Below, piece by piece: positions 45,667-55,489 of a stretch of 64,000 bases of DNA (position 1 is the first letter of the stretch; each line of letters opens with the position of its first letter). This stretch comes from CBFHND01 sp965657085. GTDB taxonomy: Bacteria > Pseudomonadota > Alphaproteobacteria > Rhodobacterales > Rhodobacteraceae. The position numbers and the translations under genes were made by a program. The notes under the pieces were generated by a model, which did no database searches, was not told where the DNA came from, and saw only the letters and a program-made list of their open reading frames with translations. The stretch spans positions 157,356-221,355 of the forward strand of contig CBFHND010000003.1 of the NCBI GenBank assembly GCA_965657085.1, read 5' to 3'.

Positions 45667-45801
45667 TCAGGAAATGAACATCGCCATCAGAACCAACAGG
45701 ACAACGATCAGGATCACCGACCAAGTGGTGAACTTCATGAAACCGTCAAATGTCTTTTCCTGAACCTTTGTGTCCATCTCGCCGTGTTTGTGATCTGCCA
45801 T
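45667..45801 (-). CDS. aa3-type cytochrome c oxidase subunit IV
   Basis: 44 residues: MADHKHGEMDTKVQEKTFDG, then FMKFTTWSVILIVVLLVLMAMFIS. The length, the acidic/basic head, the EKTFDGFMKF block and the single membrane segment match the small subunit IV of the Paracoccus/Rhodobacter aa3 oxidase. GGGAG lies about eight bases before the ATG. The catalytic subunits are not in the window. It is easily missed because it is so short. Confidence 0.88.
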   Translation of the reverse strand: MADHKHGEMDTKVQEKTFDGFMKFTTWSVILIVVLLVLMAMFIS

Positions 45802-45892
45802 GTCTCGGGCTCCCGTTTTGTCTGTTTGGCCGCTGGTTACTGTATTTGGCCGGGCCTGTCACGCGGTCAAACGCGCGCAGGGCACCGCGGGC

Positions 45893-46354
45893 TCAAACCT
45901 TTTCCAAATCCTGCGCCAGCCGAAATCCGATCCGGTTGGGCGCGGCCTGCTCCACCGCCTTGGGCAAGGCGCGCAACATCACGTTCAACTGGCTGACATG
46001 CTGGATAAGCTGGGTGCGCGCGCCCGTCGGGTCCGTGCCGTAGAACGTGATCACATCCGGGTCGAAATACCCCATGCCCTCGATCCGCAGAACGCCCGCG
46101 TCGCCCCCGGTAAAGCCCATGGCCACCTCGTGTTCGTTGTCCAGCTGTTCTTCGAAGTTCTGAAGGTAGATGATGATGCGCTCATAGGCCCATTGCGCGG
46201 GGCTTTTCTGGCCCGTGGGCGTGTTCGCCACTGCCTTGGGCATGGGCTTGTCCGTTGCGCTTTTCACCGTCGGGTCGCAATGGACCTCGTGCAGGCGCGG
46301 CAGGGCCTCGGCTTCTATGGCCTCGGCGGTCGTTTCGATCTTGTCGCCCATCAT
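45893..46354 (-). CDS. DUF6173-like protein
   Basis: 153 residues. Central block WAYERIIIYLQNFEEQLDNEHEVAMGFTG followed by VLRIEGMGYFDPDVITFYG and a helical C-terminus (QLIQHVSQLNVMLRALPK). This matches a family I know as DUF6173 in Rhodobacterales, with no known function. It has two adjacent possible ATGs (46354, 46351). It follows the MBL-fold gene by 20 bases. Confidence 0.72.
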   Translation of the reverse strand: MMGDKIETTAEAIEAEALPRLHEVHCDPTVKSATDKPMPKAVANTPTGQKSPAQWAYERIIIYLQNFEEQLDNEHEVAMGFTGGDAGVLRIEGMGYFDPDVITFYGTDPTGARTQLIQHVSQLNVMLRALPKAVEQAAPNRIGFRLAQDLEKV

Positions 46355-46374
46355 GCGCCCCTTCAGCGGGCCGA

Positions 46375-47418
46375 TCAGACCCGCGTGTAAACCCAGGCCT
46401 CGTCGTCACGCCGATCGCGTGTGGCCAGACCCGTCTGATAAAGGTGCGACAAATGCGCAAAAGCTTCAACCAGCGCCAGGCCATATTCGCCCTCACCTAT
46501 CGATCTTTTGAACAGCGGCGCAAAACACTCCGACGCCGCCTTTGGCGTGTCCAGATGCTCCAACAGCCGCTTCAGCGCACCATGATGGTTGTCGACCAAT
46601 TGCCGCATCCGCGTGGGCAGCCCGGTAAACGGCAACTTGTGCCCGCCCAGCACCAGATGATCCGCCCGCGCCAGCGTGCCCAAACGCTCGCAAGCCTCCA
46701 GCCACTCGCCGATGGGGTCGGCCATGGGCTCAGTGGCATAGACGCCCACATTGGGGCTGATCGACGGCAGTATCTGATCGCCCGCCAGAACCAGATTGTC
46801 ATCCCGGCTCCAGAATGTCGCGTGCTCGGGCGCGTGGCCATTGCCCATGTGGATGTCCCACGTGCGCCCGCCGATCTCGATGCTCTGGCCCTGCTGGATC
46901 CGGGTGTAGCCCAAGGGCATCGGCGCCACGATGTCGCCGAAGTTGAAAGGCCGCTCGCCCGCGCGCTTGTCATAGATGTCGCGGTCCATGCCCGCGCTGC
47001 GGTAAAAGGCCAGCGATTCCGCGTTGGGCACGTCCTGCACATCCAGCGTCAGCATCCGCGCGGTCAACCACGCGGTGCGCGTCGTCACCAGCTCGGCTCC
47101 GAAATCACTTTGCAGCCACCCGGCCAGCCCGATGTGATCGGGATGGTGGTGCGTCACGATCACCCGGGTGATCGGCTTGCCCGCCAACGGGCCATCCATC
47201 ATCTGCTGCCAGATGGCACGCGACTTTTTCGACGCAAACCCGGTGTCCACCACCGTCCAGCCATCACCATCATCCAGCGCGTAGACGTTGACATGGTCCA
47301 GCTTCATCGGCAGCGGCAACCGGAACCAAAGAACGCCGGGGGCCACCTCGATGGCCTGCCCATGCTCTGGCGGGGTTTCCCACGGATATCTCAGCCCGGC
47401 GGGCACACCACCCGCCAT
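46375..47418 (-). CDS. MBL-fold metallo-hydrolase
   Basis: 347 residues. The metal-site motif THHHPDHIGL is at about 89-98, followed by HMGNGHAPEHATFW and VLAGDQILPSIS, the later histidine and aspartate ligands. A helical C-terminal domain (RLLEHLDTPKAASECF, EYGLALVEAFAHLSHLY) is typical of the lactonase/LACTB2-like group. Its start codon overlaps the stop of the acyl-CoA dehydrogenase gene, so it may hydrolyse an intermediate of the same pathway. Confidence 0.87.
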   Translation of the reverse strand: MAGGVPAGLRYPWETPPEHGQAIEVAPGVLWFRLPLPMKLDHVNVYALDDGDGWTVVDTGFASKKSRAIWQQMMDGPLAGKPITRVIVTHHHPDHIGLAGWLQSDFGAELVTTRTAWLTARMLTLDVQDVPNAESLAFYRSAGMDRDIYDKRAGERPFNFGDIVAPMPLGYTRIQQGQSIEIGGRTWDIHMGNGHAPEHATFWSRDDNLVLAGDQILPSISPNVGVYATEPMADPIGEWLEACERLGTLARADHLVLGGHKLPFTGLPTRMRQLVDNHHGALKRLLEHLDTPKAASECFAPLFKRSIGEGEYGLALVEAFAHLSHLYQTGLATRDRRDDEAWVYTRV

Positions 47419-49130
47419 CAGGCGACCAACTCATCAGCGCTCAGCGCAAAGAGCGCATCCGCCCCGGCCTGCGCATGGGCCAGAAGGCCCACATGTTCGG
47501 GCAACAGCCGCTGAATATAGAACCGTGCCAGCTTTTCGCGCGGCCCGCCTTCCGCATCGGCAAGTGCTGCGGTCAGATGCATATGCCCACCCAGCACCCG
47601 CGCAAAGGCGCGCAGGTAGGGGACCGCCCCGGCAAACCTGTCCTGCATGTTCTCTTGTCCCACCAGCCACTCGGTCGCCTCGCGCAGGTTTTCCGTGGCC
47701 TGCCACACCGCCTCGCCCATGTTGGGGAACCGTGCCCGCGCGGCCTCCGCCTGTTCCTCGATCTCGTCCAGAAGGCGGGTCGCGGCCTCGCCTCCGTCCA
47801 TCATCTTGCGCGCCACAAGGTCCATGGCCTGAATGCCATTGGTGCCTTCGTAGATGCCGGTGACACGCACATCGCGGCTGTATTGCGCGGCCCCTGTTTC
47901 CTCGATCACACCCATGCCGCCATGCACCTGCACGCCCTGATGGGCCGCGGCCATGCCCACATCGGTGCCAAAGGCCTTGGCGATGGGCGTCAGGAACGCC
48001 GCCCGCGCTTTCCACTCGGCGTCACCGGTGGCTGTGGTCATGTCAATGGCCACCGCGCACGCCAGCGCAATGGCCCGCGCCGCGAAAATATCGGCCTTCA
48101 TCTCGCTCAGCATCCGACGCACGTCCGCATGGTCGATGATGCACCCCGTCGGCCCACCGGTCGTGCCTTGCTTGCGGTCCATCGCATAGGCCACAGCGTG
48201 CTGGTAGGCGCCCTCGCCCGCGCCAATGCCCTGGCAGCCCACGCCAAGACGCGCGTTGTTCATCATGGTGAACATCGCGGCCATGCCGCCCTGCTCCGGC
48301 CCGATCAACCATCCCTTTGCCCCGTCATACTGCATCACGCAGGTGGGCGATCCGTGCAGGCCCATCTTGTGCTCAAGGCTCACGACCTTGAGGCTGTTGG
48401 CCTGCCTCGCCTCGCCGGCATCATCGGGCAGGTACTTGGGCACCAGAAACAGGCTGATCCCCTTGGTGCCTGCAGGTGCGCCCGGAATGCGCGCCAGCAC
48501 CAGATGGCAAATGTTGGACGCGAAATCATTGTCGCCCCAGCTGATGTAAATCTTTTGCCCGGTGATCGCATAGCTGCCATCACCCTGCTCCTCGGCCTTG
48601 GTGGTCAAGGCCCCCACGTCCGATCCCGCCTGCGGTTCGGTCAGGTTCATCGTCCCGGTCCACTCGCCCGCGATCAGCTTGGGCAGGTAGACCGCCTTGA
48701 TCGCGTCGCTGGCGTGGTGTTCCAGCGCCTCAATCTGGCCCTGGCTCATCAAGGGGGCCACTTGCAGCGACAGGCAGGCGGCGCTCATCATCTCGTTCAC
48801 CGCGGTGGTCAGGGTCATCGGCAATCCCATGCCCCCGCTCGCAGGTGTTGCGCTCATTCCGATCCACCCGCCTTCGGCGATGGCACGAAACCCTTCGATG
48901 TAACCGGGTGGCGTGCGGACCACTCCATTCTCCAGCCGCGCAGGCTCCAGATCACCGGGCCGTTGCAAGGGGGCCAGAACCTCTTCGCACATCTTGCCCG
49001 CTTCGGTCAGAATGGCGGTGCTCAGATCGTCGGTGGCCTCGGCGAACCGCGCCGTGGCGCGCACCTGGTCCAGACCCACCACGTGATCGAACAGAAACGT
49101 ATAGTCCTCGACAGGGGCACGATAAGGCAT
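47418..49130 (-). CDS. Acyl-CoA dehydrogenase (DmdC-like)
   Basis: 570 residues, longer than standard acyl-CoA dehydrogenases and like the FadE5/DmdC group. MNLTEPQAGSDVGAL (about 158-172) and the KIYISWGDNDF motif are the FAD/substrate signatures. The C-terminal domain ALVEHVG-like LLPEHVGLLAHAQAG is typical of the group. DmdC oxidises methylmercaptopropionyl-CoA in DMSP breakdown, but fatty acyl-CoA is also possible. The MBL gene is co-translated. Confidence 0.88.
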   Translation of the reverse strand: MPYRAPVEDYTFLFDHVVGLDQVRATARFAEATDDLSTAILTEAGKMCEEVLAPLQRPGDLEPARLENGVVRTPPGYIEGFRAIAEGGWIGMSATPASGGMGLPMTLTTAVNEMMSAACLSLQVAPLMSQGQIEALEHHASDAIKAVYLPKLIAGEWTGTMNLTEPQAGSDVGALTTKAEEQGDGSYAITGQKIYISWGDNDFASNICHLVLARIPGAPAGTKGISLFLVPKYLPDDAGEARQANSLKVVSLEHKMGLHGSPTCVMQYDGAKGWLIGPEQGGMAAMFTMMNNARLGVGCQGIGAGEGAYQHAVAYAMDRKQGTTGGPTGCIIDHADVRRMLSEMKADIFAARAIALACAVAIDMTTATGDAEWKARAAFLTPIAKAFGTDVGMAAAHQGVQVHGGMGVIEETGAAQYSRDVRVTGIYEGTNGIQAMDLVARKMMDGGEAATRLLDEIEEQAEAARARFPNMGEAVWQATENLREATEWLVGQENMQDRFAGAVPYLRAFARVLGGHMHLTAALADAEGGPREKLARFYIQRLLPEHVGLLAHAQAGADALFALSADELVA

Positions 49131-49267
49131 GGGGTCCGCGTCTCCGCTCGGGGCCGCGACCTTGGCAAGAGGTCAGGCGGCTTGTATGGGCTAACTTGCC
49201 CCCATTCTTGCACCTGCCCCCGGGGCCAGAGCAACCCGAACGCCGCGTCACGAGACCCCAACCCGCC

Positions 49268-50212
<945 letters not shown>

Positions 50213-50232
50213 TCTTCTTTGGGTCGAAAATA

Positions 50233-50268
50233 CTTCGGGGGAGTCCGAAGGACGGGGGCAGAGCCCCC
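50233..50268. repeat. Tandem hairpins after tsaC
   Basis: CTTCGG/CCGAAG (50233-50250) and GGGGGC/GCCCCC (50254-50268, loop AGA) follow the tsaC stop. The whole block, GGTCGAAAATACTTCGGGGG and the following GTCCGAAGGACGGGGGCAG, reads like an intergenic sequence common after genes in Rhodobacterales, as I recall. It may end transcription between the convergent tsaC and yqgE. Confidence 0.55.
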
Positions 50269-50311
50269 TGAAACATCGCGTCAGGCCGCAGGCCTGCCCG
50301 CCGGATCAGCC

Positions 50312-50899
50312 TCAGGCATGACCCGCCGTGCCCGACAGGGTCAGGGGATCAACCCCAAGCGACTTCAACGCGCGCTGCCACTTGTCCTCATCAGGGCCGA
50401 ACACAAGGTCCCGGTCCGCGTCGCAGGTCAGCCAGCCGTTGCCCAGGATCTCCTGCTCCAACTGCCCCGGCCCCCAGCCAGCATAGCCGAGCATCATCAA
50501 CGCCCGCTCCGGTCCGGCACCGCGCCCGATGTCCTCAAGGATATCCTGCGTCGCGGTCATCCCGAACCCGCCTTCCACCTTCAGACCCTGCAGGCTCGAC
50601 GTATAATCATCCGAATGCAGCACGAACCCCCGCGAGGTCTGCACCGGCCCCCCGAAATACACAGGCATTGCGCGGACATCCGGCGTCACGATGATGTCAA
50701 GCTGCTCCATAACCTCACCCAGAACCAGATCCTGCGCAGGCTTGTTGACGATCAACCCCATCGCCCCGCCCTCGGAATGCGCGCACAAAAAGACCAGCGA
50801 TCGGTCAAAGCGCAAATCGCCCATCCCCGGCATCGCCACCAGCATTTTGCCCGTCAATTCCAACGCTTGGCCTGTTTCGTCCTGATCATCCACCCGCAT
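50312..50899 (-). CDS. YqgE/AlgH family protein
   Basis: 195 residues from the ATG at 50899, chosen because family members begin shortly before the conserved LTGKMLVAMPGMGD (residues about 15-28); the frame remains open upstream with other possible starts. CAHSEGGAMGLIVNKP and YFGGPVQTSRGFVLHS are strong UPF0301 motifs. The function is unknown. Divergent from the DsbD-N-like gene. Confidence 0.9.
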   Translation of the reverse strand: MRVDDQDETGQALELTGKMLVAMPGMGDLRFDRSLVFLCAHSEGGAMGLIVNKPAQDLVLGEVMEQLDIIVTPDVRAMPVYFGGPVQTSRGFVLHSDDYTSSLQGLKVEGGFGMTATQDILEDIGRGAGPERALMMLGYAGWGPGQLEQEILGNGWLTCDADRDLVFGPDEDKWQRALKSLGVDPLTLSGTAGHA

Positions 50900-51029
50900 A
50901 ACGCGACAATGCGGCCTCAGCACCGGGCGCGCAAGTCCAACCATGTTCCACGCTGGGCAACTCCCCGCCGAAACATCGTTAAAGCAAACGTGACTTGGCA
51001 TTTCGCCCCGATATCGCCACTTAAGAAGC

Positions 51030-51842
51030 ATGACTTTGCTGCGCGCGCTCACCCTTGCCCTTGCCGGCCTTTTGCTGGCCCTGCCCGCCCAGGCCCGTGA
51101 TCCCTTTGACGATCCGGTGACCGCGCGGGTGATCCCCGGCTGGACCTTGCCCGATGGCCGCCAGATGGCCGCCCTTGAACTGGTGCTTGATCCCGGGTGG
51201 AAAACCTATTGGCGCAGCCCCGGCGACGCAGGCATTCCGCCACAGTTCGACTGGTCCGCCTCGCGCAACCTGTCAAACGTTCAAGTGACATGGCCCACGC
51301 CAAAGGTCTTTCACCAGAACGGGATGCGCTCAATCGGATACACTGATCGGGTGATCGTCCCGCTGACGATTTCCGCGCGCAAAGCCGGCAAACCCGTGCG
51401 CCTGCGCGGCGACATGATCTTGGGTGTATGCGCCGATGTGTGCATGCCGCACCGCCTGAAATTCGATGCCATGTTGTCGCCCGGTGACACACGGCCCGTG
51501 CCCGCCATCGCCGCAGCCCTGGCCCAAACCCCGTATTCGCCCAGCGAAGCCGGGGTCAAGGCCGCCACCTGCCGCCTCACCCCGACGGGCGACGGCATGA
51601 AGATCGAAGTGCGCGTGCAAATGCCCAGCGCCGGGGGCCGCGAAGTCGCGGTGATCGAACCCGGCCTGCCGGGCATCTGGGTCAGCGAAAGCGACACCAG
51701 CCGCAGCGGCGATTGGATCGTGGCCGCCTCGGAAATGATCCACGACAGCGATGCGGCCTTCTCGATCAACCGCAGCGCCGTCCGGATCACCATTCTGGGC
51801 CAAAGCCACGCTGTGGATATTCAGGGCTGCACCCCCGGATAA
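51030..51842 (+). CDS. Secreted protein with DsbD N-terminal-like domain
   Basis: 270 residues with a signal peptide (MTLLRALTLALAGLLLALPAQA). GWKTYWRSPGDAGIPPQFDWSASRNL and the cysteine pair in GVCADVCMP (CxxxC) fit the periplasmic alpha domain of thiol:disulfide reductase DsbD. The membrane and thioredoxin domains of DsbD are absent, so it may be a stand-alone redox or copper-linked periplasmic protein. The RND pump genes follow on the other strand. Confidence 0.8.
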   Translation: MTLLRALTLALAGLLLALPAQARDPFDDPVTARVIPGWTLPDGRQMAALELVLDPGWKTYWRSPGDAGIPPQFDWSASRNLSNVQVTWPTPKVFHQNGMRSIGYTDRVIVPLTISARKAGKPVRLRGDMILGVCADVCMPHRLKFDAMLSPGDTRPVPAIAAALAQTPYSPSEAGVKAATCRLTPTGDGMKIEVRVQMPSAGGREVAVIEPGLPGIWVSESDTSRSGDWIVAASEMIHDSDAAFSINRSAVRITILGQSHAVDIQGCTPG

Positions 51843-51847
51843 CCGGT

Positions 51848-54800
51848 TCAGGCCGCCACCCGCGCGCGCCCACGCATCCGCATGACCTGCCAGCCGATTG
51901 CGGCCAACGCATAAACCACCAGCAACAGCGCCAGAACACCGGCCAGAAACAGGCCCAGCGCCCCAACCATGGGCGCACGCCCGGCCAAGCCCGGCAGCGC
52001 CTGCACAAGCGGCGGCCACAGCGCCTCGGTCACAAAGGCATATCCGACCGTCAGGACGAACCACCCCAGCACTCCGGCCCAAACCGCCCCCAGCAGCCAG
52101 CGCAGCCCCGGCGCGCGCAGCCCCCGCCGCATCGCCGCGACCTGACGGCTCACATCATGCTGCACCGCGACCAGCGCAGGCACCACCAACAGCACCAGCA
52201 CCATGCCAAACCCAAGGCCATAGACCAGCGTGATCACCGTGGGCTTCAGGAATTGCGCCTGTTGCGATTGTTCATAAAGCAGCGGCGCCATGCCCAGCAC
52301 GGTGGTCAGCGTGGTCAGCATCACGGGCCGCAACCGGTCCGCCGCCCCGTCGATGATCGACGGCACCAGCCCCCGCTCGGACGCATAGTCGTCGATGGTC
52401 GTCACCAGAACGATGGAATCGTTGATGATAATCCCCGTCATCCCCAACAGCCCCACCACCGTGAACATGCTCAGCGGCACGCCCCAGACGGAATGCCCGT
52501 AGATGGTGCCGACAAGGCCAAAGGGGATGATCGCCATGACCACCACGGGCCGCGTCCAGCTGCTGAACACCCAGGCCAGCACCAGATAGATGCCGGTCAG
52601 GCACAGGATCAGCCCGGTCATGGCTTCGGTCAAAAACGTGTCTTCCTGTTCGCTCAGCCCGGACAGCCGCCATTCCACCTGCAACTCCGAGGCGATGCGC
52701 GGCAATATCTCGGTCTCAAGCGCGGTGTTGATCTCGGTCGCGCGGGCGGGATCATCTTCAGAAATATCCCCGGTCACGGAAATCAGCCGGATGCCGTTCT
52801 CGCGCCGCACGGTGGAAAACCCGGTGCGCCGTTCGACGCTGACAATATCGGCCAGCGGCACATAGAACCCCGCGGGCGTGCGCATCTGCGTCCGTTCCAG
52901 AAAATCGGCGGTCAATTCGTTTTCCGGCAGTTCCACCTGAATCGTCGCGCTGCGCGGCCCATCGGGGAAGGTCGCGGCCTCGATCCCGTTCAGACGACTG
53001 CGCAGCGCGCGGCCCAGCGTGTCGATGGTAAAGCCCAAGGCCTGCCCCTGCGCGGTCAGATCAAGGATCAGTTCTTCCTTGTCATAGGCCAGGTTGTCTT
53101 CGACCGCGCTGACTTCCGGATATTGCAGCAGCGCACGTTTCAACGCCTCGGACGCGGCCTTGAGCGCATCTGTGCTGGCCCCGAAGAACTGCACGTCCAG
53201 CGCATCGCCCCCCGGCCCCGACCGCCAGCCCCGGAAGGACACGGTTTCGACCAGCGGATGACGCAGCACCCGGTCCTGCAGGTCCGCCACGAAGGCAAAG
53301 CTGGTGTAGGGCCGCTGGTCCGCATCGATCAACTCGATCGAGATGCCGCCCAAAAGGTCACTGTCCTTGGCATCGGTGCCCGCCAGCCCCCGGCCCGCAT
53401 TGCCGCCGATTTCTGCGATGACATAATCGAGCGGATTGCGCCCGTGTTCTTCTTCGTAGTCCGCTCCCAGCGCTTCGGTCGCCCGCTGGAACTCGCGCAT
53501 CATCTCCAACGTGTCTGCGCGCGTGGCCCCCTCGACCATGGCGAAGTTGCCAGTCACCGACCCGCGTTCAGGCGCGTTGAAGAAGCGCCATTGCACATCG
53601 CCCTGAATGAACAGCGCCACCTGGCTGGCCAGCACCACCAACACGCCCGCCAGAACCGCATATCGTGCCACGATCACACCGGCCATGAAGGGGCGGAACA
53701 GCCGCTCGCGCACCCATTCGAACCCCCGGTTGACGATGCTTGACGGCAGGTCGATCCCCGACGTGCCCATGCGCGCAACCACCCGCGCCTTGATCCCGCG
53801 CGGCAGGACCAGGAACAGGGCCGCCACCGCCGCCACGGCATAGCCCGCCACGCGTACCCCGTCCCACAGGATCACGCCCAGAATGGTGTCGCCCTCGGGC
53901 GCGGTCGTCATGGCCCAGACCAACATGGCCAGACCGCCGACAAAGACCGCCGTGACCACAACCGCAACGCCCAGCTTGATCCGGCTGAAGTACCCGTCGC
54001 CCTCGGCGCGAATGGCATGGGCCATGTGATGCGGCAGGATCAGGAAACACTCGATCAGCGACGCGATCAGCACCGCGATCACCGTGAAAGGAATGTCGCG
54101 GATCAGATCTCCAAAGCGCCCGCCCACGGCGATCAACCCGAAAAAGGCAATGACCGTGGTCAGCGTGGCGGCAAAGACCGGCATCGCCATACGCTTGGCC
54201 GCGTTCTCCGCGGCCACCACCGGCGGCTCGCCATAATGTCGGGCCCGGTGATCCGCATGTTCGCCCACCACGATGGCGTCATCGACAACGATCCCCAGCG
54301 TGATGATCAACCCGAAAAGCGACACCATGTTGATGGTCAACCCGCCCAGGTACATGAAGGCAATCGCCGCCATCATCGCCACCGGAATGCCCGCCGCGAC
54401 CCAGAACGCCGTGCGCGCATTGAGAAACAGGAACAAAAGGCCAATGACCAGCGTCAGGCCCACCATGCCATTGTCGATCAGGATGTTCAGACGCGCGGTG
54501 ATCGCCTCGGCCCGGGTGCGGATCAATTCCACGGTCACCGCAGGCGGCAAGGTGGATTTCAACTCCGCCGACACCTCTTCCACGGTTTCCTGCACCGCGA
54601 TCGCGTCACCCTTGTTGGACCGGTCCACCCGGATCGACACCGCCGGGTCCTCGCCCACGAAATAGGTGCGATCGCGGTCCACGCCCTGCCGTTCAATCCG
54701 CGCGACGTCCCCGATGATCAGCTTTGATCCGTCCGGGTTCGACCGCAGCACGATGCCCTCGATCTCTTCGGCGGTGCGCTTTTGCGTGCCCGTGCGCACC

Positions 54801-55486
54801 CGCGCATTGGCCCCGGTCACGTCGCCTGCGGGGTCGGCATCGACCTCTTCGGCAATGGCGGCGGCAATGTCGGTGAGGGTGATGTCATAGGCGATCAACC
54901 GGGCCGAAGGCACTTCGATCAGGATTTGCGGGGCCGCAACCCCGCGAATGGTGGTGCGCGTCACCCCCCGCGCAAAAAGGCGCGTCACCAACTCATCGGC
55001 AAAAAGGCCCAGCTGCTGCGGCCCCACCGGCCCGGTGATGACCACATCCGTCACCCGGTCGCGCCACGCGCCCCGGCGCACGGTCGGCTCTTCTGCCTCC
55101 TCGGGCAGGGTCGTGATGGTGTCCACCGCCGTCTGCACGTCATCGGCGGCACGGCCCATGTCCCAGCCCGGCTCGAACTCAAGCGTGATAATCGCCAGCC
55201 CCTCGCGCGACGTCGCGGCAGAGCTTTCCACCCCTTCGACCGCCAAAAGCCCCGGTTCCAGCACCTGCACGATGCCCGCATCCACATCTTCGGCCCCGGC
55301 GCCGTCCCAGACCACGCGCACGGTCACATTGTCGACGATCACATCGGGAAAGAACTGCGCGCGCATGTTCGGAATGGCCACCAGCCCCGCCGCCAGCAAC
55401 ACCACCAAAAGCAGGTTGGCAACCGTCCGGTGGCGGGTGAAATAGGACAGGATGCCTCCCGCACTTTTGGGGATGCCCCGTACCAC
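51848..55486 (-). CDS. RND efflux transporter permease (HAE1-like) with extra membrane segments
   Basis: 1212 residues, about 170 longer than AcrB. The TM4 proton residues are present (LGIVVDDAIVVGE), but the TM10 lysine of AcrB is replaced (GMTGIIINDSIVLV). Two additions stand out: an inserted hydrophobic region around residues 500-570 (KLGVAVVVTAVFVGGLAML, then VAGYAVAAVAALFLVL) and a C-terminal region with about two more segments (LRWLLGAVWAGVLGWFVL, MVGALGLFLAGVLALLLVVY). It lies three bases after the adaptor gene. Substrates unknown. Confidence 0.9.
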   Translation of the reverse strand: MVRGIPKSAGGILSYFTRHRTVANLLLVVLLAAGLVAIPNMRAQFFPDVIVDNVTVRVVWDGAGAEDVDAGIVQVLEPGLLAVEGVESSAATSREGLAIITLEFEPGWDMGRAADDVQTAVDTITTLPEEAEEPTVRRGAWRDRVTDVVITGPVGPQQLGLFADELVTRLFARGVTRTTIRGVAAPQILIEVPSARLIAYDITLTDIAAAIAEEVDADPAGDVTGANARVRTGTQKRTAEEIEGIVLRSNPDGSKLIIGDVARIERQGVDRDRTYFVGEDPAVSIRVDRSNKGDAIAVQETVEEVSAELKSTLPPAVTVELIRTRAEAITARLNILIDNGMVGLTLVIGLLFLFLNARTAFWVAAGIPVAMMAAIAFMYLGGLTINMVSLFGLIITLGIVVDDAIVVGEHADHRARHYGEPPVVAAENAAKRMAMPVFAATLTTVIAFFGLIAVGGRFGDLIRDIPFTVIAVLIASLIECFLILPHHMAHAIRAEGDGYFSRIKLGVAVVVTAVFVGGLAMLVWAMTTAPEGDTILGVILWDGVRVAGYAVAAVAALFLVLPRGIKARVVARMGTSGIDLPSSIVNRGFEWVRERLFRPFMAGVIVARYAVLAGVLVVLASQVALFIQGDVQWRFFNAPERGSVTGNFAMVEGATRADTLEMMREFQRATEALGADYEEEHGRNPLDYVIAEIGGNAGRGLAGTDAKDSDLLGGISIELIDADQRPYTSFAFVADLQDRVLRHPLVETVSFRGWRSGPGGDALDVQFFGASTDALKAASEALKRALLQYPEVSAVEDNLAYDKEELILDLTAQGQALGFTIDTLGRALRSRLNGIEAATFPDGPRSATIQVELPENELTADFLERTQMRTPAGFYVPLADIVSVERRTGFSTVRRENGIRLISVTGDISEDDPARATEINTALETEILPRIASELQVEWRLSGLSEQEDTFLTEAMTGLILCLTGIYLVLAWVFSSWTRPVVVMAIIPFGLVGTIYGHSVWGVPLSMFTVVGLLGMTGIIINDSIVLVTTIDDYASERGLVPSIIDGAADRLRPVMLTTLTTVLGMAPLLYEQSQQAQFLKPTVITLVYGLGFGMVLVLLVVPALVAVQHDVSRQVAAMRRGLRAPGLRWLLGAVWAGVLGWFVLTVGYAFVTEALWPPLVQALPGLAGRAPMVGALGLFLAGVLALLLVVYALAAIGWQVMRMRGRARVAA

Positions 55487-55489
55487 GGC

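Noticed and set aside
51713..53743. Open frame of 676 codons on the plus strand
   Set aside because: Antisense to the RND permease; the sequence is rich in H, R and Q with no domain pattern.
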